From CAYVLA01 sp964549615 [NCBI: uncultured Thermococci archaeon] (lineage in GTDB: Archaea; CAYQAE01; CAYVLA01): a DNA stretch of 14,940 bases. Below are positions 1-8,200 of this stretch, in pieces (the first letter of the stretch is position 1; each line of letters starts with the position of its first letter). Location of the stretch: the NCBI GenBank assembly GCA_964549615.1, contig CAZJVP010000077.1, positions 1-14,940 of the forward strand, given 5' to 3'. Made by a program: the position numbers and the translations under genes. The notes under the pieces are model-generated. The model was not told the origin of the DNA. It was given only the letters and a program-made list of their open reading frames with translations, and did not search any database.

Positions 1-146
1 CCAAACGGTCTGCTGACAATGTCCCCCTCCCTCTTGAAACTCATCCCACACGCGTAGCAGATCAGAAGCTCCCCGGCCAAAAGCGTCGGGGCCTCGCACT
101 TGGGGCAATCTATGGCCAACCCCGGAGCGAAGGCGTGCACCAGCAC
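1..146 (-). CDS. Zinc-ribbon protein, N-terminal part (cut by window edge)
   Basis: Reading from the right, the minus-strand frame gives about 48 residues before the window ends. It contains two Cys-x2-Cys pairs (DCPKC and CYACG) about 14 residues apart, the layout of a small zinc ribbon or similar metal-binding knuckle. The frame is open upstream as far as 293, so the start is uncertain. GTG at 144-146 is chosen because a GGTGA stretch lies just before it; GTG at 138-140 or TTG at 117-119 are alternatives. A TATA-like element (CTTATAAGG, 239-247) lies upstream on the same strand. The family cannot be named because most of the protein lies outside the window. The zinc-ribbon reading is seen in the sequence; any function would be a guess. 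Confidence 0.5.
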   Translation of the reverse strand, partial: MLVHAFAPGLAIDCPKCEAPTLLAGELLICYACGMSFKREGDIVSRPF

Positions 147-564
147 CAACTCACCGCCCCGTTTCCACCAAACGAACCACCGATGATCCCCTCGGGGAAT
201 GCTCCGCAAGCAGGTCCCGGAAGCGCCAGACCCGCGTTCCTTATAAGTTGTTGTGCGGCAGGCTGCAGGATGACCGCAGGGATGAGGAACCGTTCATCGA
301 TCCGCCATCTGGTCTAGGCTTACATCCTTCGCCGCGCGGCCGCTTCCCGTCACGCTCTCCAGCGGAACCCCAACGACGCTCATCCGCGCGGGTCCGCTAA
401 TCGACGTTGATCTCTTTGCGGTCATCCACCAACGAGGCCCTGAAGAAGGCCATGCAAGTTGGCTAACTTGGCCGAATGGAGTCCATCGCCGCGGTGACCG
501 GGGCGAAGCCCCTCGACCACTGCCATGGAACCACTCCCCAGCGTTGCCACGGAACCAGACGGAC
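147..564. other. Intergenic stretch without a supportable gene
   Basis: About 400 bp lie between AlaX and the left-edge gene. The minus strand holds short frames that look protein-like but are interrupted. One is an 18-residue ATG frame near 450-394 preceded in frame by a TAG. Another is a 29-residue ATG frame at 383-294. Neither has a convincing ribosome-binding site. A 5-bp perfect hairpin (GGGGC-GAA-GCCCC) occupies 500-512 but has no T-run. No tRNA cloverleaf or long ORF was found. The stretch may be a decayed gene or a long untranslated region. Confidence 0.4.
239..247 (-). promoter_or_regulatory. Archaeal TATA-like element for the left-edge gene
   Basis: The minus strand reads CTTATAAGG, a good archaeal TATA box in a GC-rich background. 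Transcription would begin near 218, leaving a leader of about 70 nt before the preferred GTG at 146. That is longer than for the other genes here, so either the start codon lies further upstream or the element is fortuitous. Confidence 0.4.
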
Positions 565-1302
565 CTAGGGGACGAGCCTGTAGTAGACTCTTCGGTTGTT
601 CTTCCCCTTGTTCTCCGCCTTCAGGAACTCGATCCTGCCGACCTCTCTGAGGTTTCTCACGTGGCACCCGCCGTCCGCCTGTCTGTCCACGCCCTCTATC
701 TCCACGATCCGAAGCCTATTCACCGCGGGCGGCAGGGCGGCGGCGAGCTTGACGACGCCCTCGATCTTCATCGCCTCGTCTCGCGGAAGTTCGTACCACT
801 TGACCGGTATATCCTTCTGGAAGAGCTCGTTCGCCCTGTCGATGAACGTCATGAAGATCTGCCGATCGAAGGATTCGAGGTCGAAGTCGAACCTCGTCCT
901 GTCCACCCCAACCTCGTTGCCTGTGACCAGCGCGCCTGTCTCCTTGCACAGAATCGAGATCAGCACATGGGCGGCCGTGTGGCTGCGCATCAACTTGTAA
1001 CGTCTATCCCAGTTTAGAACGCAGCGCACCCGGTCGCCTGGACTCAGTCCCTGGGCATCCACCTCGTGCGATATCTGCCCCGCGAACTTGCCCACATAGA
1101 CGACATTGAACCGCTCCTGCCCCCTGATCACGACGCCGGTGTCGTGGAGGACGCCACCACCCATCGGGTAGAAAGGAGTCTGGTCTAGGACAACGTACTT
1201 TCCGTCCTTCACCGAGATGACGGTGGAATCGCACTCCCTCAGATACGGGTCATCAAGGTAGAGTGCCTTGGACGTCGCAGCTTGTTCGTCGGGCAACTTC
1301 AT
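565..1302 (-). CDS. alaX: AlaX-type alanyl-tRNA editing protein
   Basis: This 245-residue protein matches the free-standing editing domains related to the alanyl-tRNA synthetase editing domain. Such proteins hydrolyse Ser- or Gly-mischarged tRNA-Ala in the cytoplasm. The length fits AlaX-M, which has an N-terminal beta domain plus the editing domain. Visible motifs are a Gly-rich N-terminal loop (FYPMGGGVLHDTG, residues 44-56), the zinc-site HTAAH (His108, His112) and the C-terminal DGGCHV motif (His214) followed by REVGRIEF. Two motifs deviate from the common form: the Gly loop has V-L where GGGQP is usual, and DGGCH replaces CGGTH. The start is ATG at 1302; GGAGG abuts it, so the TTG two codons later (1296) is possible. 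It has its own TATA box upstream and appears monocistronic. Family assignment is secure; activity on the usual substrate is inferred. Confidence 0.9.
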   Translation of the reverse strand: MKLPDEQAATSKALYLDDPYLRECDSTVISVKDGKYVVLDQTPFYPMGGGVLHDTGVVIRGQERFNVVYVGKFAGQISHEVDAQGLSPGDRVRCVLNWDRRYKLMRSHTAAHVLISILCKETGALVTGNEVGVDRTRFDFDLESFDRQIFMTFIDRANELFQKDIPVKWYELPRDEAMKIEGVVKLAAALPPAVNRLRIVEIEGVDRQADGGCHVRNLREVGRIEFLKAENKGKNNRRVYYRLVP

Positions 1303-1330
1303 CCTCCGGCCATCCGATCAGTGAAGACGA

Positions 1331-1342
1331 GATATAGATTTT
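1331..1342 (-). promoter_or_regulatory. TATA box of alaX
   Basis: The minus strand reads AAAATCTATATC. It lies about 33 bp upstream of the AlaX ATG, giving a predicted transcription start near 1310 and a leader of under 10 nt. The GGAGG just before the start codon would then lie at the very 5' end of the transcript. Confidence 0.5.
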
Positions 1343-1400
1343 CGCCGCCCTGCCGACTCCCGTCCCTTGATCTGACTCGACCCTCCCAGCACGCCAAAGA

Positions 1401-2879
1401 CTACGTCCCGCCACAGATGCAGGCCTCTAGCCTCGCATGGCATCTGGGGCAGGTCGGGACGTTATCCCCGCACGGGTAACCCTTCGCCTCGCCCGGCCCG
1501 AGCATGGCGAACGAGGCGGAAAGCCTCTTGCCACCCACCTCCACATCGACTCGGATGGTGTTCCTGTCCGCGACTTTCCGCCCCCTCAACCTGAAGCGAT
1601 GCTGTCCGCGAAGCTCGCCCAACGCCTCCGCCCGCCAACCCGAAGGGAGCCGAAGCCGGATGACGGCCGGTTGAGGCAGATGGCCACCCGTTACGGACAC
1701 GCCCACGACCTTGTCGATTCCCGGCAGGAGCACGGGATCTCCCCCGTAGTGCAGTGCAACCTCCAGATCGTCGGCGTACGCGATCGCAGACATTGGGTCC
1801 CTGCTTAGGGCGAGGGCCGCCTTCTCGTTGCGCATGAGCAAGGATAGTATGTCCTTCGGCACGGAGGTTGTTTTCCCGAAACGGACGCTGTCGGACCTTT
1901 CGGAGACCATGGTTCGTGCCACACTTGCGACCTGCTCGGTGAGGTCCGCCACGGTCGCCGGGGCTTCGAGGTTTCTGGTGAACTTGTGCAACACGATGCG
2001 GTCCCCGACCGGATCCCTCCATTCCTTCGGGATGCCCGCCGTGCCGCCCAGTATCCCGAGCAAGGACCCAAGCGTTGCACCCGTGCAATCGGTGTCGTAA
2101 CCGCAGTTGACGGCCTTGCAGATGCTGTCCCCATAGTCGCGCCCGTACAGCCAGCCGATCACGGTGAACCCGTGATTCTGCGGTGCATGGCACGGCTGCT
2201 GGTGACCGAAGCACCGCAGCACCCTCTCCCGGGCCTGCGCCCATGGGACGCCGTTGTCGTGGCACCAGAGGGCCTCCCTGACGACGCGGGATATCCGGGA
2301 CCAGATCGGAATCATTGCCAGCCCGACGCGGATGAGCGCCCGGGCATCCGAAATCACGAAGGCAGCGCTCTCCACCGCGCTCCAGAACATCTCCCCGTAT
2401 GTTCCCTCGCCGCCAGCGTGGTCCAGAGCCGAGTCCATCCACGCAAGCTCGGCGGCAAGCTGCGGGTCGCCCGGGGCAACGCAGGCCCAGATCTCGCTTC
2501 TGATCGGGGATCCCATCTCGTCGATGAAGTAGTTCTCAAAACACCCCGAGATGGGCGGGCGGAGCCCTCGATCGAGGTTCCGCCGGCAGAAACCATACTC
2601 GTTCCAAGGGTAGGAAGACAGGTGGCGGATCCAGTAGTCGACGAAGTCAGAAAGCTTGGGCCTGACCCCTCTGTCCTGAAGCATCTTCAGCCAAACCAAC
2701 TGAAAATCCAGGTCGTCATTTGGGGCCGAGCCATCCGGCACCGGTTCGTAGTAGGTGAGCGAATGGATCTCCTTCCTGCCCTCGTACGGCGCCCCCAAGG
2801 TGCCGCCGATGTTCTTCCCCAGCCAACAGGCGTAAACCTTGTCCTTGTACTCGGACTCGGAAAGCGTGAGAGTGGACAT
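1401..2879 (-). CDS. ADP-ribosylglycohydrolase-family protein with Cys-rich tail
   Basis: This 492-residue protein carries the two metal-binding signatures of the ADP-ribosylglycohydrolase (ARH/DraG) superfamily in variant form. PNDDLDF (residues 53-59) stands where TDDT is usual, and CGYDTDCTGATLGSLLG (259-275) stands for GGDTDTxAAxxGA. The N-terminal GKNIGGTLGAPYEG (21-34) also fits. Members like this, about 500 residues with an added C-terminal beta region, are often found beside glycoside hydrolases, and their substrate is unsettled. The last 25 residues form a separate cysteine cluster (Cys470, 477, 480, 487, 489), probably a zinc ribbon. The internal ATG at 2879 is chosen over the in-frame start at 2918 because a TATA box lies about 26 bp upstream, predicting a leaderless mRNA. 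No signal peptide is seen, so it is cytoplasmic. Membership of the family is strong; hydrolysis of ADP-ribose specifically is not shown. Confidence 0.85.
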   Translation of the reverse strand: MSTLTLSESEYKDKVYACWLGKNIGGTLGAPYEGRKEIHSLTYYEPVPDGSAPNDDLDFQLVWLKMLQDRGVRPKLSDFVDYWIRHLSSYPWNEYGFCRRNLDRGLRPPISGCFENYFIDEMGSPIRSEIWACVAPGDPQLAAELAWMDSALDHAGGEGTYGEMFWSAVESAAFVISDARALIRVGLAMIPIWSRISRVVREALWCHDNGVPWAQARERVLRCFGHQQPCHAPQNHGFTVIGWLYGRDYGDSICKAVNCGYDTDCTGATLGSLLGILGGTAGIPKEWRDPVGDRIVLHKFTRNLEAPATVADLTEQVASVARTMVSERSDSVRFGKTTSVPKDILSLLMRNEKAALALSRDPMSAIAYADDLEVALHYGGDPVLLPGIDKVVGVSVTGGHLPQPAVIRLRLPSGWRAEALGELRGQHRFRLRGRKVADRNTIRVDVEVGGKRLSASFAMLGPGEAKGYPCGDNVPTCPRCHARLEACICGGT

Positions 2880-2883
2880 GCCT

Positions 2884-2897
2884 GGGGCTGGCGCCCC
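2884..2897. repeat. Short inverted repeat between TATA box and start codon
   Basis: GGGGC-TGGC-GCCCC is a perfect 5-bp inverted repeat with a 4-base spacer. It sits between the TATA box and the predicted transcription start of the ADP-ribosylglycohydrolase gene, where an archaeal repressor could block initiation. It is short, and such repeats are frequent by chance in GC-rich DNA. Confidence 0.25.
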
Positions 2898-2900
2898 CTG

Positions 2901-2911
2901 CAATAAAAAGT
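2901..2911 (-). promoter_or_regulatory. TATA box giving a leaderless ADP-ribosylglycohydrolase mRNA
   Basis: The minus strand reads ACTTTTTATTG, centred about 26 bp before the ATG at 2879. Transcription is therefore predicted to start at or one base before the start codon. This is the main reason for rejecting the longer frame that starts at 2918 upstream of the box. Confidence 0.5.
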
Positions 2912-2972
2912 GCACCATCTGGCCCCTCTCCCGGCCCTTGGACCAACGAGCCGCACGAGCGATCCGTGCCGA

Positions 2973-4202
2973 TCAACGCAGCGTCAGTCTCGTGACCCTG
3001 ACAGGCCGGTAGACCTTCTTCCTGATCATCAGCGTCCAGACAGTAAGCCCCGCGACTATCGCAGCCGAGGTGACGACAAGCCATTCGGAGATGAAGACCC
3101 AGAAAAGCGCCTGATCCTTCAGGTGCACCGCGAGCGCCGTGATCTCCTTCATCTGGGACGAGATGGCCGACATGGTGGAGATCACGCTATCGTATTCCTG
3201 ATCGAGGTACTGCTCGTGCGCGGCCGCGGCCTGGGAATCCAGCTCGCCCAACCTGTTGGACAGCGGGAGGGTGTTGGCCCCGAACTTGTCGGCCCATTCC
3301 ATCATCGATAGCACGAGCAACTTCTCGGATCGGAACGTCGCGATGCTGACCCGGGCGGAGCGCCTCGACAGGATGTCGGTGAGCAGCGGCCTGCCCAGAG
3401 AGTAGAGTATCACGTTGGTCATCAGATCCAACGCGTAGGGGTTCGCTCCTCTTGCCTCCGAGATCGTTCCCCACCAGTAGTAGTTGAACTCGTCGGCAAA
3501 CACCCACGCAAGCCCGGCCTCCTTGCCCCCCGGCCTCCAGGACACCACCCAAGGCAGGTTCTGGGGTTGCATGTCGGCCCAGGTCAAACTCCCTTCCCGC
3601 GGCCACATGATCCCATAGGCTTCGCCCGGAACCCTCTCAACCCCCAGCTGTATGAATGGGGTGAAGACCGGGTCCCTGTCCCTACGGAAGACCGCGCGCC
3701 ACGGCTGGTGGAAGTAGCCCTTGTAATCGGATATGGGCAGCACGTCGTTTAGGATCGAAGGTTGGATGACCTGGCCGTAGGCCGGACCAAAGCTCCAGTA
3801 GGAGGGCATCCCGCCCTGCGTGAAGGCATAGTAAAGGTCCCCGAACTGGGTTGCCGTGAAGTGATCGATGTAAGGGTCGGCGAAGAAAACCATATCGAAC
3901 TTCTCCAACAAGACCTTCCTTGAGCGCGGAAAGTAAAGCCGGTCCAGCCTGATCCTTTCCTGAAGCGACAATCCGGCCTGGTGGGGGTCCTGCTCCCAGG
4001 TGAACAAGGGGTCTTCGGTGAAGAAGTTCGGCAGCGGACAGATGCCCGCCTGGACCGAACCTATCAGGAAACACGAGATACGCCTTGTGTCCTGAGCAGA
4101 ACAGCTCGTTGAGGCGACGAGCACCGCTACGACAAGTATCACCGCGCCCCCTGGACGCCGCGGCCCGCCTGCTCCGCCTCTCAACCATGCCAACCCGCGC
4201 AC
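2973..4202 (-). CDS. Membrane-anchored extracytoplasmic protein, GATase-like
   Basis: This 409-residue protein starts at GTG 4202. The N-terminus is Arg-rich, followed by a hydrophobic segment (about residues 20-34, ending STSCSAQ) that acts as signal peptide or anchor. A second TM helix (about 365-393) is followed by a basic tail, so the main domain lies outside the cell and the C-terminus inside. The outer domain has FDMVFFADPYID (102-113) and, near its end, EFNYYWWGTIS then NPYALDLMTNVILYSLGRP (254-272). These resemble the glutamine-amidotransferase-like (class I/ThuA-like) proteins that report on carbohydrate loci, but no Cys-His-Glu triad could be identified. Residues about 290-360 look helical and may form a stalk. 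Its promoter is separate from that of the ADP-ribosylglycohydrolase gene 93 nt downstream. Anchoring is well supported; the fold assignment is tentative. Confidence 0.75.
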   Translation of the reverse strand: MRGLAWLRGGAGGPRRPGGAVILVVAVLVASTSCSAQDTRRISCFLIGSVQAGICPLPNFFTEDPLFTWEQDPHQAGLSLQERIRLDRLYFPRSRKVLLEKFDMVFFADPYIDHFTATQFGDLYYAFTQGGMPSYWSFGPAYGQVIQPSILNDVLPISDYKGYFHQPWRAVFRRDRDPVFTPFIQLGVERVPGEAYGIMWPREGSLTWADMQPQNLPWVVSWRPGGKEAGLAWVFADEFNYYWWGTISEARGANPYALDLMTNVILYSLGRPLLTDILSRRSARVSIATFRSEKLLVLSMMEWADKFGANTLPLSNRLGELDSQAAAAHEQYLDQEYDSVISTMSAISSQMKEITALAVHLKDQALFWVFISEWLVVTSAAIVAGLTVWTLMIRKKVYRPVRVTRLTLR

Positions 4203-4230
4203 CCCGATACATCAATGAATCGACATTCCC

Positions 4231-4240
4231 ATCTTAAGAA
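4231..4240 (-). promoter_or_regulatory. TATA-like box of the membrane-protein gene
   Basis: The minus strand reads TTCTTAAGAT, centred about 34 bp before the GTG at 4202 and predicting a leader of only a few nucleotides. The same TTCTTAAG core occurs before the metallopeptidase-like gene at 9434. It faces the divergent promoter at 4341-4350. Confidence 0.45.
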
Positions 4241-4340
4241 TGCAAGCCCTACCCGTTCGGTTCTTGGCGCCCAAGCCGCACCGGCTGCGCTTGTCCCCCA
4301 GGTCGAACGCTCCGACGCCCCTATGTCTGCCAGTCCCTTC

Positions 4341-4350
4341 CATTTATAAC
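4341..4350 (+). promoter_or_regulatory. TATA box of the creatininase/GH123 operon
   Basis: CATTTATAAC is a strong archaeal TATA box. Transcription should start near 4372, and a GAGGCGG ribosome-binding site (4376-4382) precedes ATG 4387 by a normal distance. Together these fix the gene start 147 nt downstream of the first in-frame start codon at 4240, which lies upstream of the promoter. Confidence 0.65.
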
Positions 4351-4386
4351 GAGGGCTTTGTCCCGGCACTCAAGCGAGGCGGTAGC

Positions 4387-5214
4387 ATGCAGCCCGAGGT
4401 ACGTTATCACATGCTCAGGCCGGATCAGATCGTAAAACGCCGAAAGGAATGTCCGGTCGTCTACATCCCGATTGGGAACCTGGAGTGGCATGGCCTCCAC
4501 AACCCCGTCGGGACCGATACCCTGCAGGCGGAAGGGATAGCGATCCTATGCGCGCAGAAGGGCGGAGGACTCGTCTTCCCCCCGCTGTACTACGGTGAGA
4601 GCCGCGTGGAGGGCCTCATGGAGGCAAACGCACAGGACAGAGAACTCATCGCGGAGAAGATGGGCCTTCCTCCTGAGAACTTTTCGCCCGACAGGCAGCC
4701 ATTCTCGGCCACAGAGCAGGTACTGAACTATCAAAGGCTCCTGTTGCACATCCTCGCAGAAGCGGAGAGCTTGGGCTTCGAGGTCGGGGTGCTGGTCGCG
4801 GGCCACTATCCGCTCATCGATCACGCGCGCTCCGCCGTCGTGCTCTTCAACCAGAGACAGTTCAGCAAGAGGCAGGGAATGCTCGCGTGGGCATTCGTTG
4901 ATTACTTGCTCGTCCGAGACAGGTACGATTGCGCCGGAGACCATGCGGGCGGCTGGGAGACATCCCACATGCTGGCCCTCCACCCTGAGACCGTCGACCT
5001 GAGCGTGCTTCCGAAAAAGGGAGAAAAGCTCATCGGCGCCGGGGGAAAAATTGCACCACAGGACTCCACGCAGGAGTTCGGGCGCGAGACCCTCGAGGCG
5101 GCGGTCGAGATCGCAGTCCGAGAGGTCAAGCACCGCCTCGAACACAAGGAGATGTATCGTGGGCACGGCAACTCCCTCCGAGAGGGCCTGTGGCGCCTCG
5201 ACAACGCTGACTAG
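4387..5214 (+). CDS. Creatininase-family amidohydrolase
   Basis: This 275-residue cytoplasmic protein belongs to the creatininase family of metal-dependent cyclic-amide hydrolases, whose members act on creatinine, formamidopyrimidines or peptide precursors. The N-terminal metal motif is clear: IGNLEWHGLHNPVGTD (residues 29-44), with Glu33, His35 and Asp44 as expected ligands. GDHAGGWETS (184-193) is the second conserved block, with Glu191. The third motif is altered: AGHYPLI (138-144) keeps His140 but lacks the GHGGN or GHYEN form, so the usual ligand or side-chain position after the His is Pro142. The start at 4387 is fixed by the TATA box and ribosome-binding site. The GH123-like gene begins 46 nt after its stop, so the two are probably co-transcribed. 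A role in opening a cyclic or N-acyl amide on a sugar derivative would fit the context but is inference. Confidence 0.88.
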   Translation: MQPEVRYHMLRPDQIVKRRKECPVVYIPIGNLEWHGLHNPVGTDTLQAEGIAILCAQKGGGLVFPPLYYGESRVEGLMEANAQDRELIAEKMGLPPENFSPDRQPFSATEQVLNYQRLLLHILAEAESLGFEVGVLVAGHYPLIDHARSAVVLFNQRQFSKRQGMLAWAFVDYLLVRDRYDCAGDHAGGWETSHMLALHPETVDLSVLPKKGEKLIGAGGKIAPQDSTQEFGRETLEAAVEIAVREVKHRLEHKEMYRGHGNSLREGLWRLDNAD

Positions 5215-5248
5215 GAGTAGCCACGCCGCGTGAAAACCTTTCCCGTCC

Positions 5249-5253
5249 GGTGA
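5249..5253 (+). promoter_or_regulatory. Ribosome-binding site of the GH123-like gene
   Basis: GGTGA lies 7 nt before ATG 5261. No TATA box is visible in the 46-nt gap after the creatininase stop, which supports translation of the GH123-like protein from a shared transcript rather than from a leaderless one. Confidence 0.5.
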
Positions 5254-5260
5254 ATCGGTT

Positions 5261-8200
5261 ATGAGCCTCCTCAAAGAGGCATGGTCGTTGGAACGGGCCG
5301 ATGTCGCGGGCTGCCCGGCTGTGATGACTTGGGGAGGCACCCGCCTGATAGTAGTCGGGACCTCCTCCGGGGACGTCGTCGCGTTGGATGCCCAGGCAGA
5401 ACGACGATGGTGCACGCACATCGGGGGTCGAATCTCAACATGGCCCGTCTTCGACACCGTCCAGGGCCCTGGGCCCAGCCTGCTTGTAGGCAGCGAGGAA
5501 GGCACCGTCGCATGCATCTCGCCCCGCGGGCAGATGCGCTGGCGGGTGGAGCTGGAGGCTGCAATGACCCCTTTCAACAGCATTGCAGCGCTAAGGGGCG
5601 ACACAAATGCTCGAATCGTGGCCACCGACAGGGACGGCCGCGCAACTGGCATCGACGATGGAGGCAACGTCGTCTGGCAGTTCCACACCTACCAGAGGGG
5701 GCTCGGTCCGGCAGCCGTTGGTGATCTCGATGGGGACGGACGCGACGAGATCATCTTCTCGGCCGGCGACGCCCACGTCTACTGCCTCGGATCAGACGGA
5801 TCATTTCGCTGGGCGGTGCGCTGCAAGCGTTCCGCCCAGTACTCCGCACCCGTCTTGGCCGACCTCGGAAGGGGACCCTGCGTCCTTGCCGGCGCCGCCG
5901 ACGACATCGTCCGGTGCATATCCCCGGATGGCAGGGTCCTCTGGGCACAGCGCGGCGTCGGAGCGGGAAGCGTCGAGGTCGGCCTTTCCCTGGGGGACAT
6001 CAACGGGGATGGCTCGGCGGAGCTCGTTTACACCCATGCCGGGCGCGCAATCCAAGCAGTCGATGGAAGGGGCCGGCTGCTCTGGCATGCCGCCTACGGA
6101 GGAGGCGACCAACCCTTCGGCCCGTCGATAGCCGACATCGACGGAGACGGAATGCCTGAGCTCTTGCTCACACAACGAAGGGGACCGATCTTCAGGATGC
6201 TGAACCATGCCGGACAGCTGCTTGAGGAATACGACATTCCGGGCGGGATGGTCGGAGCGCCCATCGTCGCCGACGCGGACAGCGACGGCAGGTTGGAGAT
6301 CCTGGTCGTTGCCCACGAAACGGGAAAACTCACCTGCTACAGGGCCCAAGCGGATCGGGGCGGCAAGGTGTGGTGGCCCTCGAGCCGCGGGGATTTCGAT
6401 GGAAGAGCCAACCGCCTGCTGAGGGTCCCAAGGGTCGTCACACGATACCGTCCGGCACGCAGGGGCCTTATGCCCCGGCGTTCCGAGCCCTCCCGTCTGC
6501 ACCTAGGTTTCAATAGCTTTCGGTATGCCCGGCCCAGGCGATGGAAGCTCGGTCGCCGTCTACCGGTGGAAGTCGTGCTGTGCGGTCCGGACGGAATCGC
6601 ACACCGAACGATCCTCCATACCGCCGCCGACTGCGGAGGATTTGAGATACTGGACGCCGGCAATTACCGCCTGCAGGCATCGATGTGGGACCATCGGAGC
6701 CGCCGGGTGGCGAGAACCTCGGAGACCCTCAGGGTGGGCCTGTTTAAGGATGAGCTGGCAGAGGCGGCTAGGCTGCTCAACAAGCTGGACGGACTGGACG
6801 CCAGGATGCAGGGCTGCCGACCCCTCGCCCCCTCCCGCCGGCTTGCCTGGTCAGATCTAGAGGCAAGGATTTCCACCTACCCCGATTTGCCCAAGAAGGA
6901 CCGTCGCACCATGGTTTGCGAGGTTCATAGAAGCCTGGGTTGCCTAAGACGCGCGGTCCATTGCCGTGTGCTTGCCCAGAAGGTCATGCGAAGCAGTCCT
7001 TCGGCTGCGGCGTTTCTTGCACACGCGCCTGAACACCCCTGGGCACGCTTTGATCCCGAGGCCGATTTCCCCGCCAAGGGTCTGATTCGTCGATTGTCCC
7101 TTCATACGGATCGCGGCGGCCACGACGCGGCCGTGATACAGCTCGCCAACTTGCTTGACCAGCCCATTGACGTTCGCGTCTGGCTCGACCCCCTGACGGG
7201 CAGCGATGGCCGGACGTTTGCAACGCGGGATCGCTTGGTTCTTCGACAGGTGACATGGGTTCCGACCGCATCGGGCGGGATGGCACCAGATGCGCTTCCG
7301 GAGTTGGCAGACGCGGGCCTGATCGCAATACCACCGTCATCCAGCGCAAGGCTGTGGATCGATATCGACGCCGGCGACCTGGAACCCGGCATGTATGCCA
7401 CGTTCCTCCACGCGCGTGCCCTGGTTCCGGCAGATGCGACGCTGGAGGTCCCGGTGGAGTGGGTCATCGCCCCGGTGGCCTTGCCATCCCCAATGCCGCT
7501 CAGGTTCTGCAACTGGGGCTATGTGAACTGCTCGCCTCTCAGGGGAATCGCTGACGAGGCGGTTCGGGACATGCAGAGCCACCACACAAACGTATTTGTG
7601 CTTACCGGCAACTGGCTTCCGACAGTCACATACGATGCGCAGGGGCGGCTCACCGGCGAGCCCGATTGGCAGGACCATGACTGGATCCTGCAACGGCTCC
7701 GCCCCCAGGACATGGTCCTGCTCCTCGGAAGCCCGGTCGTGCCCGAAGAGGGAGCGCCCGGACAGGGCTCGCTCCAGTGGGAGAGGGCATTTGCGACGTT
7801 CCTGCCAAAATGGGTGCGGCATCTGGCCTCAAGGGGTCTCGGCTACGACCGTTGGGCCTTCTACCCCGTCGATGAGCCAGGACTCCTCGGCGGCAAACTG
7901 ATCGACGAGCTGGAGCGCTACGCACGCTACTACAAGAACCTAGATCCAAATGTCCAGGTCTACACCGATCCCTTCAAGGGGATGACGGTTGCGGACATGA
8001 GGAGGGTCCAAGGCCTTGTGGACATCTTCCAGCCGAACTTCGGCACCGTGGTGTGCGAGCCGAGCAGGGAGCGCGTCAACTTCCTCAAGTCCACGGGCAA
8101 GCCGGTTTGGACCTACGAGGCCCTAGGCGGCGTCAAGGACATGGCAAACGTCACTTACTACTGGCAGGTTATCTGGACGGCGTGGGATCTGGGACTGACC

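Noticed and set aside
500-512. GGGGC-GAA-GCCCC hairpin as a terminator of alaX
   Set aside because: No T-run follows on either strand, and archaeal termination relies mainly on T-rich stretches.
422-667. Minus-strand 81-codon frame overlapping the end of alaX
   Set aside because: Most of it is an alternative frame of alaX; the remainder lies in the gap and has no start signal or motif.
1986-2906. Plus-strand 306-codon open frame antisense to the ADP-ribosylglycohydrolase gene
   Set aside because: It is Arg/Pro/Val-rich without domain motifs, has no promoter, and mirrors the high-GC third positions of the real gene.
4546-5688. Minus-strand 380-codon open frame across the creatininase and GH123-like genes
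   Set aside because: It spans two real genes and their gap, shows no recognised motif, and the opposite strand carries clear family signatures.
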